Below are positions 16,351 through 24,946 of a DNA stretch of 53,473 bases, piece after piece. Source of the DNA: Planctomycetota bacterium. Its GTDB lineage: Bacteria > Planctomycetota > Phycisphaerae > Phycisphaerales > SM1A02. The stretch is taken from positions 1-53,473 of the forward strand of contig QWPV01000011.1 of the NCBI GenBank assembly GCA_003671055.1, given 5' to 3'. Every line of letters begins with the position of its first letter. Position 1 is the stretch's first letter. Made by a program: the position numbers and the translations under genes. The notes under the pieces are model-generated. The model searched no databases, was not told the DNA's origin, and saw only the letters and a list, made by a program, of their open reading frames with translations.

Positions 16351-16986
16351 ATGCTTGATCGTGACGAACGTATCGCCGACGCACGCGGAGTTCCCCCGTT
16401 TTTCTTTCACCAGGTGTACGACGCTTTAGATTTGCCGCCGTGGGAGATCGATCGTGCGCAGCGTGCGGTGCGCGACGCGATGCAGCGTGGATGGTTTGCT
16501 TCGACGCTGCTCGATGTTGGTTGCGGCACAGGATGTAACGCAGTCATGCTCGCGCAAGCGGGATTTGATGTTGTTGGCACGGACCTGGTTCCTGCGGCGA
16601 TTCGCGTGGCGCAGACGCGCGCGATGGACGCTGGCGTCGCGTCGCGCGTGCGTTTCGTTGCATGTGATGCCCTTGACATGCGCGGCTTTGTGGAGGACGG
16701 CTGCGTGAGCAGTGTGCTTGACAGCGCGTTCTGCCATGTGCTCAGTGATGCGGATCGACCACGCTACGTGGAGGAATTGCGTCGCTGCACGCGCAAGGGC
16801 GCGTCAATCGTGATGCTGAACTTCAATGAACATGAATCGCGAGGTGGACCGCGTCGAATGTCGATTGACGATTGCACCGCAATGCTCGGCGCTGAGTTTC
16901 GTCTCGACTGCGCGGTGGAGACGCGCTATGAGTCCACCGCACATGAGGGTGGCGCGGCTGCGTGGCTGTTGCGGTTTCTCCGATAG
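16351..16986 (+). CDS. Class I SAM-dependent methyltransferase
   Basis: The 211-residue product has motif I LLDVGCGTGCNAVMLAQAG near residues 53-71, an acidic end of strand beta2 (VVGTDLVP) and the following CDALDM and SVLDSAFCHVL segments of a Rossmann-like class I methyltransferase. The size and the start of the domain resemble thiopurine/tellurite-type small-molecule methyltransferases, but the substrate cannot be set. Its start lies 98 bp from the divergent YEG protein start, and the sulfatase gene follows after 9 bp on the same strand. Confidence 0.85.
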   Translation: MLDRDERIADARGVPPFFFHQVYDALDLPPWEIDRAQRAVRDAMQRGWFASTLLDVGCGTGCNAVMLAQAGFDVVGTDLVPAAIRVAQTRAMDAGVASRVRFVACDALDMRGFVEDGCVSSVLDSAFCHVLSDADRPRYVEELRRCTRKGASIVMLNFNEHESRGGPRRMSIDDCTAMLGAEFRLDCAVETRYESTAHEGGAAAWLLRFLR

Positions 16987-16995
16987 GCTTTCAGC

Positions 16996-18438
16996 ATGCA
17001 ACTTCTTATCACGCTTGTTGCGGCGCTCCTCTCTCATCACGTTGAGCCGAAGCATCAAGCGCGTCCGAATGTCGTGCTGATTCTTTGTGACGACCTTGGC
17101 GCACATGATCTCGGTTGTACGGGCAGCACTGTCATCAAGACGCCGCACATCGACGCACTGCGCGCGCAAGGGATGCTGTTCACGCAGGCATATTCGAGTG
17201 GCTGCGTTTGCGCGCCGAGTCGTTGCGCGTTGCTCACAGGTCGATCGCTCGCGCACGCGCAGATTCGCGATAACCAAGAAGTTGCGAACGCGGACGATGG
17301 AACATACGGCGGTCAACGCGCGCTCACAGCGGGGACCGAAACAATTGCGCGAAGTTTGCAGCGTGCGGGATATGCGACTGCGTGCTTTGGAAAGTGGGGC
17401 TTAGGTGGTCCAGGCGATGCGACAGGCCATCCGCTCTCGCAAGGGTTCGATCGCTTCTACGGATTTCTCTGCCAACGCAACGCGCACAATCATTACGCGG
17501 CGTATATCGAAAGTGATCGCGAGAAGATCGTGCTCGATGGAAATTCACGCGGCGTGACTGGCGCGCAATTCGTCCCTGATCTCTGCGCGAATGAAGCGGT
17601 GCAGTGGATTGCGTCGAAGGCGCCGAGTGATGCGCCGTTCTTTGTGTACTTCGCGACGAACCTGCCGCACCTCGCGCTGCAAGCGCCGGAAGAGGCGGTC
17701 GCCAAGTACCTGCTCGATGAAGTCGCTTACGAAGGCAAGAAGGGATACCTCGCGTGTCCGAAGCCGCACGCGACCTATGCGGCGATGGTGACGAAGATTG
17801 ATGAAGCTGTTGGACGCATCGTGCGAGCGGTGACGGATGCGGGCGATCTTGAGCACACGATCTTTTTTTTCACGAGTGACAACGGCGCGCCGTGGGAGCT
17901 TGGTGGTTTCGATCCTGCATTCTTCGGTTCGAACAAGGGTTTGCGAGGATCGAAGAACTCGCTGTGGGAGGGCGGGCTGCGCGTGCCGTTCATCGCATCG
18001 TGGAAAGGTCATGTGCCGTTTGCATCGGCGTGCGAAGAGCCAGTGGTGGGGTACGACCTCGTCCCAACCATTCTCTCGATGACGGGTACTCGAAGTGATG
18101 CGGTAGTGGATGGCGTCAGTCTTGCGCGCGTGATTCTCGGCGAAGCACCGTGTGAGAGTCTCGCTCTGCGACCGCCGCTCGTGTGGGAGAATCCGTCCGG
18201 CGCTGGACAGCAAGCAGTGCGCGATGGTCGATGGAAACTGGTGCGTGTGCAGGCGAAGTCGGTCGAAAGGGCGCGATTCGAACTCTACGACCTTGGCGTT
18301 GATCCGCTCGAAGCAATGGACGTGGCGCGGGCGAATCCGGAAGTGCTCGCACGGCTTGTAAAGGTGTTTGAATCTCGAACGCCGAGCGAAGTGACGGAGT
18401 GGAACTACGCGCCGATCGCGTCCATTGATGCGCGATAG
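16996..18438 (+). CDS. Type I (Cys-type) sulfatase
   Basis: The product has 480 residues with a short N-terminal export signal (LLITLVAALLS). The alkaline-phosphatase-like sulfatase fold is evident: metal-binding DD at residues 32-33, the modification motif CAPSR with Cys72 as the residue to become formylglycine, GKWGLGG, TSDNGAPWE (Asp-Asn metal ligands) and the C-terminal VRDGRWKLVR. It hydrolyses sulfate esters, probably of a polysaccharide or another organic sulfate, outside the cytoplasm. Activation needs a formylglycine-generating enzyme; a true one is encoded at 35874-36917. Sulfatases of this kind are numerous in Planctomycetes. The substrate is not evident. Confidence 0.92.
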   Translation: MQLLITLVAALLSHHVEPKHQARPNVVLILCDDLGAHDLGCTGSTVIKTPHIDALRAQGMLFTQAYSSGCVCAPSRCALLTGRSLAHAQIRDNQEVANADDGTYGGQRALTAGTETIARSLQRAGYATACFGKWGLGGPGDATGHPLSQGFDRFYGFLCQRNAHNHYAAYIESDREKIVLDGNSRGVTGAQFVPDLCANEAVQWIASKAPSDAPFFVYFATNLPHLALQAPEEAVAKYLLDEVAYEGKKGYLACPKPHATYAAMVTKIDEAVGRIVRAVTDAGDLEHTIFFFTSDNGAPWELGGFDPAFFGSNKGLRGSKNSLWEGGLRVPFIASWKGHVPFASACEEPVVGYDLVPTILSMTGTRSDAVVDGVSLARVILGEAPCESLALRPPLVWENPSGAGQQAVRDGRWKLVRVQAKSVERARFELYDLGVDPLEAMDVARANPEVLARLVKVFESRTPSEVTEWNYAPIASIDAR

Positions 18439-18461
18439 CATCCAAGCGAAAGATCTCATCC

Positions 18462-19094
18462 ATGCAACTCACCACATGTATTCCTGTCCTTGCACTCACT
18501 GCCGTAATCGCATTCGCGCCGAAGAACTTTGTAGGTGTGGAGTTGAGAGATCCGCCAGCGTCCTCAGCGACGATCAAACTTGATGCAGTGCACTCCGCAG
18601 CGATGTTTCGTATTCAGCATCTCGGCGCTGGATTTTTCTGGGGGCGGTTCAATGCACTCGACGGCACAGTCACATGGCCGCTTGATGACAGCGCGGCGCC
18701 GATGTTTGATGTCACGGCGAAAGTCGCCAACGTCGACACCGGCAGCGAGAAGCTCGATGGCAATCTGCAGGGTCCGAACTTCTTCAGCGGGAAAGAGTTT
18801 CCGGAGATTCGATTTCGTTCAACCGCTGCGACGCGAACCACTGAGCGCGCCTGGCATCTCGTCGGTGATCTCACGCTTCGCGGTGTGACGAAGAGCGTGG
18901 AAGCGGAGTGCATCGTCGCAGGCATCGGAAAGGGTCCGATGGGAAAGAAGGTTGGATTCGAATGCACGCTCACGATCAAGCGGAGTGACTTCGGCATGTC
19001 ATGGGGCATTGAAAAACCACCGAAGATGCTCGGCGATGAAGTGCGATTGATCATTGCGATCGAAGGCGATGAAGTGAAAGCCGCAGCGGAATAA
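18462..19094 (+). CDS. YceI family exported protein
   Basis: The 210-residue product has a signal peptide (CIPVLALTAVIAFA) and a complete YceI lipocalin-like domain: KLDAVHSAAMFRIQHLG at the start, then VDTGSEKLDGNLQGPNFF and FRSTAATR, ending with KRSDFGMSW. YceI proteins bind isoprenoid or other amphiphilic ligands in a beta-barrel and are periplasmic. It follows the sulfatase by 23 bp and is followed by a membrane protein after 6 bp, so it is probably part of the same transcript. The ligand is unknown. Confidence 0.9.
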   Translation: MQLTTCIPVLALTAVIAFAPKNFVGVELRDPPASSATIKLDAVHSAAMFRIQHLGAGFFWGRFNALDGTVTWPLDDSAAPMFDVTAKVANVDTGSEKLDGNLQGPNFFSGKEFPEIRFRSTAATRTTERAWHLVGDLTLRGVTKSVEAECIVAGIGKGPMGKKVGFECTLTIKRSDFGMSWGIEKPPKMLGDEVRLIIAIEGDEVKAAAE

Positions 19095-19100
19095 GCGCGC

Positions 19101-20093
19101 ATGGAATCCTCAAACGAACTCCTTTGGTATGCACTGAGCGTCGTCGCGTTTCCCGCACTCATCGCGTGGTTGGCTGCGATGCCCGCGTTGGTCGGTCCGT
19201 TGCGAACTCGCCGCGCCGCAGTGGAGATGAGCGTTGCATTTGCGCTCGCGCTCGCGTTTCTTGTTTCGTTCGTGCGCGAACTTGAAGTCGGCGCACTGAC
19301 GCGCCAATTCCCGTGGAGCCCACTTGATCCAAGCGCGCCGATTGAACGCTGGCATCGACTCGCTTTGATCGCACTCGCGCTCTGCGTGCTCGCGCCCGTG
19401 CTTGCAGGATCGCGCGAACTTGCAATGCGCGGCATGGATCGACTGCTCTCCGCGAAGTTCATCGTCATCGCATCGCTGTGTGTTGGGTTGCTGGTGGAGT
19501 TTCCCGAATCGACCGCGCTTCGGCAGTGGATGCAGGCGCTGCTCTGCGCGGTGAGTGCGTACTACTACTCGCGTCTTGGCGGCGCGGCGTTGTGGGTATC
19601 CGCGATTGTGTTTGCGTCACTCGCGGCGCTCACACTGCTCGCGGGTTGCGCGTCGTTTGCGGTGATGTGCGCAGCGACTTCGCTCGCAGCATTTGGCATG
19701 GCGATCATTGCTGCAATCGGCGCGTGGAGAAATCCTCGCGCTGTTGCCATCGTCTCGGGCGGAGCATTCGCGCTCGTTGCAGGGATTCTCACCGCGTCGG
19801 TCGCGATGGCAGGGGGTGCCTACGACATGATGAGCATTCCAGTGTGGGTATGGCCCGCGGTGGCGTGTCTTCCGGTGGGCGGATTTGTGTTTGATCGACT
19901 CGCGCGGCGGGCTCCGCATCGCGCAGCGGCGACATTTTGGCGCACACTCGGCGTGTTCTTGCTCGCGATCGTGCTCTTTGTTGCAGTCATGGTGCTGCAA
20001 GCTGCGGATTCGAAAGAGGGCGAAGGAGGAGCCGATCCGATGGACGGAATCTACGGAGTTTCCTCTGAGACGATCCATGTGACGTTCTCATAG
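19101..20093 (+). CDS. Polytopic membrane protein of unknown function
   Basis: The 330-residue product has about eight to nine hydrophobic segments distributed over its whole length (for example ALSVVAFPALIAWLAAMPAL, FIVIASLCVGLLV and VFLLAIVLFVAVMVL). A short acidic, Gly-rich tail ends the protein (DSKEGEGGADPMDG and following). I recognise no transporter or enzyme motif. It is 6 bp from the YceI gene and 9 bp from the DUF4139 gene. YceI is often paired with a cytochrome b561-like membrane protein, but the His ligands expected of b561 are not evident here. Confidence 0.75.
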   Translation: MESSNELLWYALSVVAFPALIAWLAAMPALVGPLRTRRAAVEMSVAFALALAFLVSFVRELEVGALTRQFPWSPLDPSAPIERWHRLALIALALCVLAPVLAGSRELAMRGMDRLLSAKFIVIASLCVGLLVEFPESTALRQWMQALLCAVSAYYYSRLGGAALWVSAIVFASLAALTLLAGCASFAVMCAATSLAAFGMAIIAAIGAWRNPRAVAIVSGGAFALVAGILTASVAMAGGAYDMMSIPVWVWPAVACLPVGGFVFDRLARRAPHRAAATFWRTLGVFLLAIVLFVAVMVLQAADSKEGEGGADPMDGIYGVSSETIHVTFS

Positions 20094-20102
20094 AGTGCCA
20101 CT

Positions 20103-21878
20103 ATGCGCGCTCCTCAACTCGATCGAATCGGTGCTTTGACGGCAATCGTCTTCGCCTTCTCCTCTCCAATGTTCACTGCACCGACACTCGCGTCGCCACT
20201 TCAAGAGGCGCCTGTTGCGCAGGTGTTGGTCGCTGCTGCGCCAATTGGTGCAGTGACGCTCTATCAAGGACGCGCGATGATCGAGCGCACTGCGGATGCG
20301 CCGGAAGAGAAGGGACTGTTTGAACTTCGCTTTGAAGGACTTCCAAGTGCGATTGAACCAGACTCTTTGCAAGCGACAGTTGTTGCGCCCAACGGTGATT
20401 GCAAACTGCTCGATGTTCGTTACGAAGAGCGTGTGACTGCACTTGATGCGTCGAACAATCCTGAGTTGCAGCAAGCGATCACGGACCTCAACGCAGCGCA
20501 GCGTGCGAGCGAACTTATAGAGCTTCGTGCGGCGCTCATCTCGGATCAGAATGTATTGCTTAACAGCATCGCATCGAAAACCGCGACCGAGAGTGCGAAG
20601 GACTTTGGTTCGAAGGCGCTTGATCCTGCAGCGCTCGCGCAACAGGTTGCATTCCTCGAGCAGGCACGAAATCAGTTGATCGATCAACGCACTGCACTTG
20701 ATGCGCAGCGGCGCGAGAATTCCGAGCGCGCGACGGCGTTGCAAGCCAAAGTGCACGCACTCGGCGGACGGACGAAGACAGAGCGCTGTGCGGTTGTTGC
20801 GATTGGTCGTTCAAGTAACGGCGCTGCGACTGTGACATTGAAGTATCTCGTGCATGATGCTGGATGGGCGCCGCGTTACGCGATCCGCGCGGACATGGAA
20901 GCGACAGCGCTTGTTGTGGAATACAACGCGGAAATTCGCCAATCGACGGGCGAGGATTGGAAAGATGTTGGGCTCACACTTTCGACGGCGCAGCCAACAA
21001 GCAACGCGCAGCCGAGGCAGGTCGATTCGATCTTCGTGGATATCTATGTGCCAGTGGCGGAGACGAGCGGATTCGCATACCCAGTGTCAGCCGACGCCTC
21101 AATGCCGGCGCCTAGTGTCCGTATGCGTAATTCTCCAGTGGAAAGCGCGAAACTCGCCGACCAGAAGGACGCGGCGCTTGAAGCATTCTTCAGCGACGCA
21201 CAGGCTGTTTCAACCGGCACGGTGGTGAACTTCAAACTTCCGCGCGCCGTGACGATTCCGTCGGATGCACAGAAGTCACGGTCGCAACGCATCGCCAACA
21301 TCGACACGAAGCCGAGCTTCATTCATGTCGCGCGTCCACTTGTGGAGACCGCCGTGTATCTCAAGGCAGTGACAGCGAACGCATCGAGCTACCAATTCCT
21401 CGCAGGTCCGGCGACAGTGTTTCTCGGTGGTGATTCGGTCGGCAAGACATCACTTCCTGATCTCGCGCCTGGTGCGGAGATGACGTTCTGGCTTGGCACC
21501 GATCCACGCATCACTGCCAAGCGTGTGTTGGTGAAGAAAGACTCTGCTGAACGCGGAGTCTTCGGCAAGAGCGATGTGATGACGTGGGACTATCGCATCG
21601 ATCTCACGAGTACGAACTCGATGCCAGTGACGGTTGAAGTGTTCGACCGCATGCCGGTCTCGCGCAATGAGCAAATTGTGATCAAGCTCCTCAACATGAC
21701 TCCAGCACTCGCGACGGATGTGCGCTACGAGAAGGATGAGAAGCCACAGGGATTCATGAAGTGGATCATGAATATCCCTGCGCGCAAAGAAGGTGGAAAG
21801 GCTGAGGAAACAGTCATCGCATGGACGGTTGAACTCACGAAGCCCAAGGCGGCAGTGATGTCGGGAAACCCTGAGTAA
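20103..21878 (+). CDS. DUF4139/MuiA-like exported protein
   Basis: The 591-residue product has a signal peptide (residues about 1-32), an N-terminal DUF4140-like strand region (PIGAVTLYQGRAMIERTA), a helical coiled-coil section near 115-225 rich in Gln, Ala and Arg, and a C-terminal DUF4139 beta domain (YLVHDAGWAPRYAIRADM, then STGEDWKDVGLTLSTAQP). This order is that of the mucoidy inhibitor A (MuiA) family. The family is periplasmic and its biochemical role is not established. The gene is tightly spaced after the membrane protein gene. Confidence 0.85.
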   Translation: MRAPQLDRIGALTAIVFAFSSPMFTAPTLASPLQEAPVAQVLVAAAPIGAVTLYQGRAMIERTADAPEEKGLFELRFEGLPSAIEPDSLQATVVAPNGDCKLLDVRYEERVTALDASNNPELQQAITDLNAAQRASELIELRAALISDQNVLLNSIASKTATESAKDFGSKALDPAALAQQVAFLEQARNQLIDQRTALDAQRRENSERATALQAKVHALGGRTKTERCAVVAIGRSSNGAATVTLKYLVHDAGWAPRYAIRADMEATALVVEYNAEIRQSTGEDWKDVGLTLSTAQPTSNAQPRQVDSIFVDIYVPVAETSGFAYPVSADASMPAPSVRMRNSPVESAKLADQKDAALEAFFSDAQAVSTGTVVNFKLPRAVTIPSDAQKSRSQRIANIDTKPSFIHVARPLVETAVYLKAVTANASSYQFLAGPATVFLGGDSVGKTSLPDLAPGAEMTFWLGTDPRITAKRVLVKKDSAERGVFGKSDVMTWDYRIDLTSTNSMPVTVEVFDRMPVSRNEQIVIKLLNMTPALATDVRYEKDEKPQGFMKWIMNIPARKEGGKAEETVIAWTVELTKPKAAVMSGNPE

Positions 21879-21968
21879 ACGGTAAAACAGCGCGAGACTT
21901 GCTTGCTACGATCTCTCTGCCCTCGACATTCATCAGGGGCTTTTTCTCAGCTTGACGAGGCTCTTACT

Positions 21969-22424
21969 ATGGCAGCGATGGAACCGTTCACTGGCACGGA
22001 AGCACTAGCATTTTCGCTCGAGCGATCACTCGGCGCTTTTCGCGATCTCGAAGGGATCGTGAAGCGCATGGGTGATGTGCAGAGCGTGGCGCGTGTCGAC
22101 GCGAACACACTTAAACTCGTGGTGCGCCCTGGATTCAGCTTCATTCGCGGCACGATGCGCACCACGATGTCGTGCGTGGAGACTGCGCCGCAAACACTGA
22201 CTCTTGTTGCAAAGAGTGAGGGCATCGGCATGGGCATGACCGTTGAAAGCGAGATGCGTTTCTCCGCCGATGGGGCAGAGGCAACGAAGGTTGACTGGAC
22301 TGCATCGGTCACCGAGCGCAAGGGCCTCGTGAGTGCAGTCGGCGTGTCACTCATCAAGGCTGCCGCGGAGAAGGTGTTGAAGGATGGCTGGGGCGCGGTG
22401 CGCGATCACTTGAACGCGTCGTAG
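21969..22424 (+). CDS. CoxG-like SRPBCC protein
   Basis: The product has 151 residues from ATG 21969; GACGAGG lies about eleven bases upstream, and an earlier start at 21903 is unlikely. The pattern (RSLGAFRDLEGIV, SFIRGTMRTTMSC, a Gly-rich central strand and a final amphipathic helix with AAAEKVLKDGW) matches the SRPBCC superfamily, CoxG group. CoxG proteins bind hydrophobic ligands and are named after CO-dehydrogenase clusters, but no CO-dehydrogenase gene is nearby, so CO metabolism is not implied. The last 19 bp overlap the 3' end of the convergent acyl-CoA dehydrogenase gene. Confidence 0.7.
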   Translation: MAAMEPFTGTEALAFSLERSLGAFRDLEGIVKRMGDVQSVARVDANTLKLVVRPGFSFIRGTMRTTMSCVETAPQTLTLVAKSEGIGMGMTVESEMRFSADGAEATKVDWTASVTERKGLVSAVGVSLIKAAAEKVLKDGWGAVRDHLNAS

Positions 22425-23644
22425 TCTTTGCCAAGCAGCTTCCCGGCGATCTTCATCTTCATGATTTCGTCAGTGCCTTCATAGATTCGGCACACGCGCA
22501 CATCTTGCAAGTGACGGAAGGGGCGATAGAGCTCGCTCCAACCACGACCACCGAAGATCTGGACCGCGTGATCGCTCGCTTCCCATGCTGCATTGCTTGC
22601 GAAGAATTTCGCTTGCGCGACCTTGAAATCAGCATCGCCGTAGAGCTCGGCGTCTCCGGGATTGTCATCGGATGCTTGCTTGGCGAGTGCGGCGCGAATG
22701 ACCATCGCTTCGCTCGCCGCGCGCGCCATTTCGATCTTCGCGAGATGATCCTGCACGAGTTGATGCTTACCGATTTCCTTGCCGTGTTGCTTGCGCGTCT
22801 TGCAGTAATCGATGCACTCGCTGAGGCAGTCTTCGATTGCGCCAAGGCAACCACTGGCAACCGACAGTCGCCCTGAGACGAGCGTGTGCATGGAGATGCG
22901 GAATCCTTCGCCCTCCTTGCCGAGCATGTTGTCTGCGCGGACCGGGTGATCGTTCATCTGAAACATCGCGGTGTCGCAGGTGAACAAGCCGGGCTTCGCG
23001 TGGAGTTGTTCCTTCTCGAACGTGTCGCCCGCGGTGTCAACGATGAACGCGGTCATGCGACGCGCTGCACCAGTGACGCCTTCAGGAAATGCGAAGAGCA
23101 CGATCGCATCCGCAATCGTTCCATTCGAGATCAAGTATTTCACGCCGTTGAGCAGAAACTTGTCGCCTTCGCGGCGATAGGTTGTGGTGCCTTCAAGTGG
23201 ATTCGAACCTGCATCAGGCTCCGTCAATCCAAACGCCATCGTGCAGCCGCCGCTGCAAGAACGAGGCAGGTAACGCTGCTTCTGATCCTCGGTGCCGTAG
23301 CGCAGGACTGGGTACTGACCAATCGAAGTCTGACCTGAGAAGAAGGTGCGCGGACCGGAGCCTTCGCGGTTGATGCGTACGAGCGCGCGTGCGTATGTGA
23401 CGCTATCCGAGCCGCGGCCGCCGTACTTCTTTGGAACAGCCATACCGAGAAGGTTGTATTTCTTCGCAAGATCAACGATCGCAGGGTTAAAGCGATGCTC
23501 GAGGTAGCAGATTTCTTCGATCGGACGGAGCTCTTGGCAATACGCTTCAACGTCAGCTTCAAGTTGTTTGCGATCATCAGCAGTGAAAGCGTCTGTGCCA
23601 GTGGTGTGGAAGGAAGACATTGGCGCGGTAGCAATAGGGGTCAT
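22406..23644 (-). CDS. Acyl-CoA dehydrogenase
   Basis: The product has 412 residues from ATG 23644 (AAGGAA upstream). The longer frame to 23764 has poor N-terminal sequence and is rejected. The family pattern is complete: an N-terminal helical domain, the FAD/substrate segment GLTEPDAGSNPLEGT, then the C-terminal helical domain with QIFGGRGW and YEGTDEIMK, where the Glu of YEGT is the usual catalytic base. It oxidises an acyl-CoA to the enoyl-CoA and passes electrons to ETF; chain length cannot be told. The gene stands alone between convergent and divergent neighbours, with a 102-bp divergent promoter region shared with the antiporter gene. Confidence 0.92.
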   Translation of the reverse strand: MTPIATAPMSSFHTTGTDAFTADDRKQLEADVEAYCQELRPIEEICYLEHRFNPAIVDLAKKYNLLGMAVPKKYGGRGSDSVTYARALVRINREGSGPRTFFSGQTSIGQYPVLRYGTEDQKQRYLPRSCSGGCTMAFGLTEPDAGSNPLEGTTTYRREGDKFLLNGVKYLISNGTIADAIVLFAFPEGVTGAARRMTAFIVDTAGDTFEKEQLHAKPGLFTCDTAMFQMNDHPVRADNMLGKEGEGFRISMHTLVSGRLSVASGCLGAIEDCLSECIDYCKTRKQHGKEIGKHQLVQDHLAKIEMARAASEAMVIRAALAKQASDDNPGDAELYGDADFKVAQAKFFASNAAWEASDHAVQIFGGRGWSELYRPFRHLQDVRVCRIYEGTDEIMKMKIAGKLLGKDYDAFK

Positions 23645-23746
23645 GATCAGATTCCTTTTTGGAGACGAGGTATTGATGGTAGCCCGAGCAGCGCTGCATT
23701 GGCACGCATATGTCAATCTCTCGCGATCGCCGTACATTGCGCAGCG

Positions 23747-24913
23747 ATGCAAACAGTCAGCCATGATTTCGGTCAGAGTCGAAGTGCACTCGTTCGCTTG
23801 TTGCCCGAGATTCCCGTTTTTGTTGCGCTAGGTGCAGGCGCGTTGATTCTTCTGCATATCGGACCTGATGGCAGTTCAGCCACGTGGCGCGGCGTTCTCT
23901 GGACGCTCTTTCTCGTGGGTTGCGTCCTCGCGTGCGCGATGCGAGCGATGACACACGCGGATTCGTTAGCCGAGCACTTCGGCGAACCGTATGGAACGAT
24001 CATTCTCACCGTCTCCGCAATCACGATCGAAGTTGCTGCAGTCTGCGCGATCATGCTTGGGCCTAGTGGCAATGCGACAGTTGCACGCGACACGATGTTC
24101 GCAGTGCTCATGATTATTCTGAATCTGCTTGTCGGCATCATCATTCTTGTGGGCGTGCGCAAGCGAGCGGAAGCAGTCTTCAATTTGCAATCCGCAGGTA
24201 GCTACCTCGCAATGATCATTGCGCTTGCGACCATCACGATGGTATTGCCGCGATTCACCAACTCGAAAGTGGGTGGATGGATGAGTAATCCAATGGAGAT
24301 CTTTGTCGGTCTGTCCTCGCTCCTCATCTACGGTGTGTTCTTGAAGATGCAGACCTCGAAGCATCGCGAGTTCTTTGAGTATCGTGGAGAACGCGTGGCG
24401 ACCCACGCGGGCATCGCGGGAGAGGTTGGTCATCCGAGTGTGCCAACAACCGGCGGTCCAACGCGTTCGATCGTGCTGCTCGTGATCTCGCTTGTGGCCG
24501 TCGTACTCGTTGCCGAAGGACTTGCGCCCCACATCAACTTGCTGCTCGAAGCTGCATTGATTCCAGAACCGATCGGCGGCGTCTTCATCGCAGCGCTTGT
24601 GCTTGCGCCGGAGGGATTTTCAGCGATTCGCGCGGCGCGCAACGACGACATGCAGCGATCGATCAATGTCCTCCTTGGCAGCGCCCTCGCAACCATCGGA
24701 CTGACTGTGCCCGCAGTCTTGGCGATTCGATGGCTCACAGGCAAGAGCCCCGAACTCGGACTCGAGCCGCCGTACATCGTGCTGTTTGTTGCGACGCTGT
24801 TTCTCGCGTCGTTCAATCTCACTCGCGGTCGCGTGAATGCGATTCAGGGATTCGTGCACTTGCTCCTGTTCCTCACCTGGATCATCGTGATTCTCGATGA
24901 ATCCGGTCATTGA
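23747..24913 (+). CDS. chaA: ChaA-like Ca2+(Na+/K+):H+ antiporter
   Basis: The product has 388 residues from ATG 23747, with about eleven membrane segments. It carries the two inverted alpha-repeat cores of CaCA exchangers: AEHFGEPYGTIILTVSAITI in the first half and ALVLAPEGFSAIRAARND in the second, the order seen in ChaA. It would extrude Ca2+ or monovalent cations in exchange for protons at the cytoplasmic membrane. The gene is divergent from the acyl-CoA dehydrogenase and 33 bp upstream of the next plus-strand gene, so co-transcription with that gene is possible. Confidence 0.85.
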   Translation: MQTVSHDFGQSRSALVRLLPEIPVFVALGAGALILLHIGPDGSSATWRGVLWTLFLVGCVLACAMRAMTHADSLAEHFGEPYGTIILTVSAITIEVAAVCAIMLGPSGNATVARDTMFAVLMIILNLLVGIIILVGVRKRAEAVFNLQSAGSYLAMIIALATITMVLPRFTNSKVGGWMSNPMEIFVGLSSLLIYGVFLKMQTSKHREFFEYRGERVATHAGIAGEVGHPSVPTTGGPTRSIVLLVISLVAVVLVAEGLAPHINLLLEAALIPEPIGGVFIAALVLAPEGFSAIRAARNDDMQRSINVLLGSALATIGLTVPAVLAIRWLTGKSPELGLEPPYIVLFVATLFLASFNLTRGRVNAIQGFVHLLLFLTWIIVILDESGH

Positions 24914-24946
24914 CGGCACGATGTAGCGCGTGAGTACACTTCGCGC

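Noticed and set aside
21969-22424. CoxG as evidence for carbon monoxide oxidation
   Set aside because: No large, medium or small CO-dehydrogenase genes are in the window; the SRPBCC group is broad.
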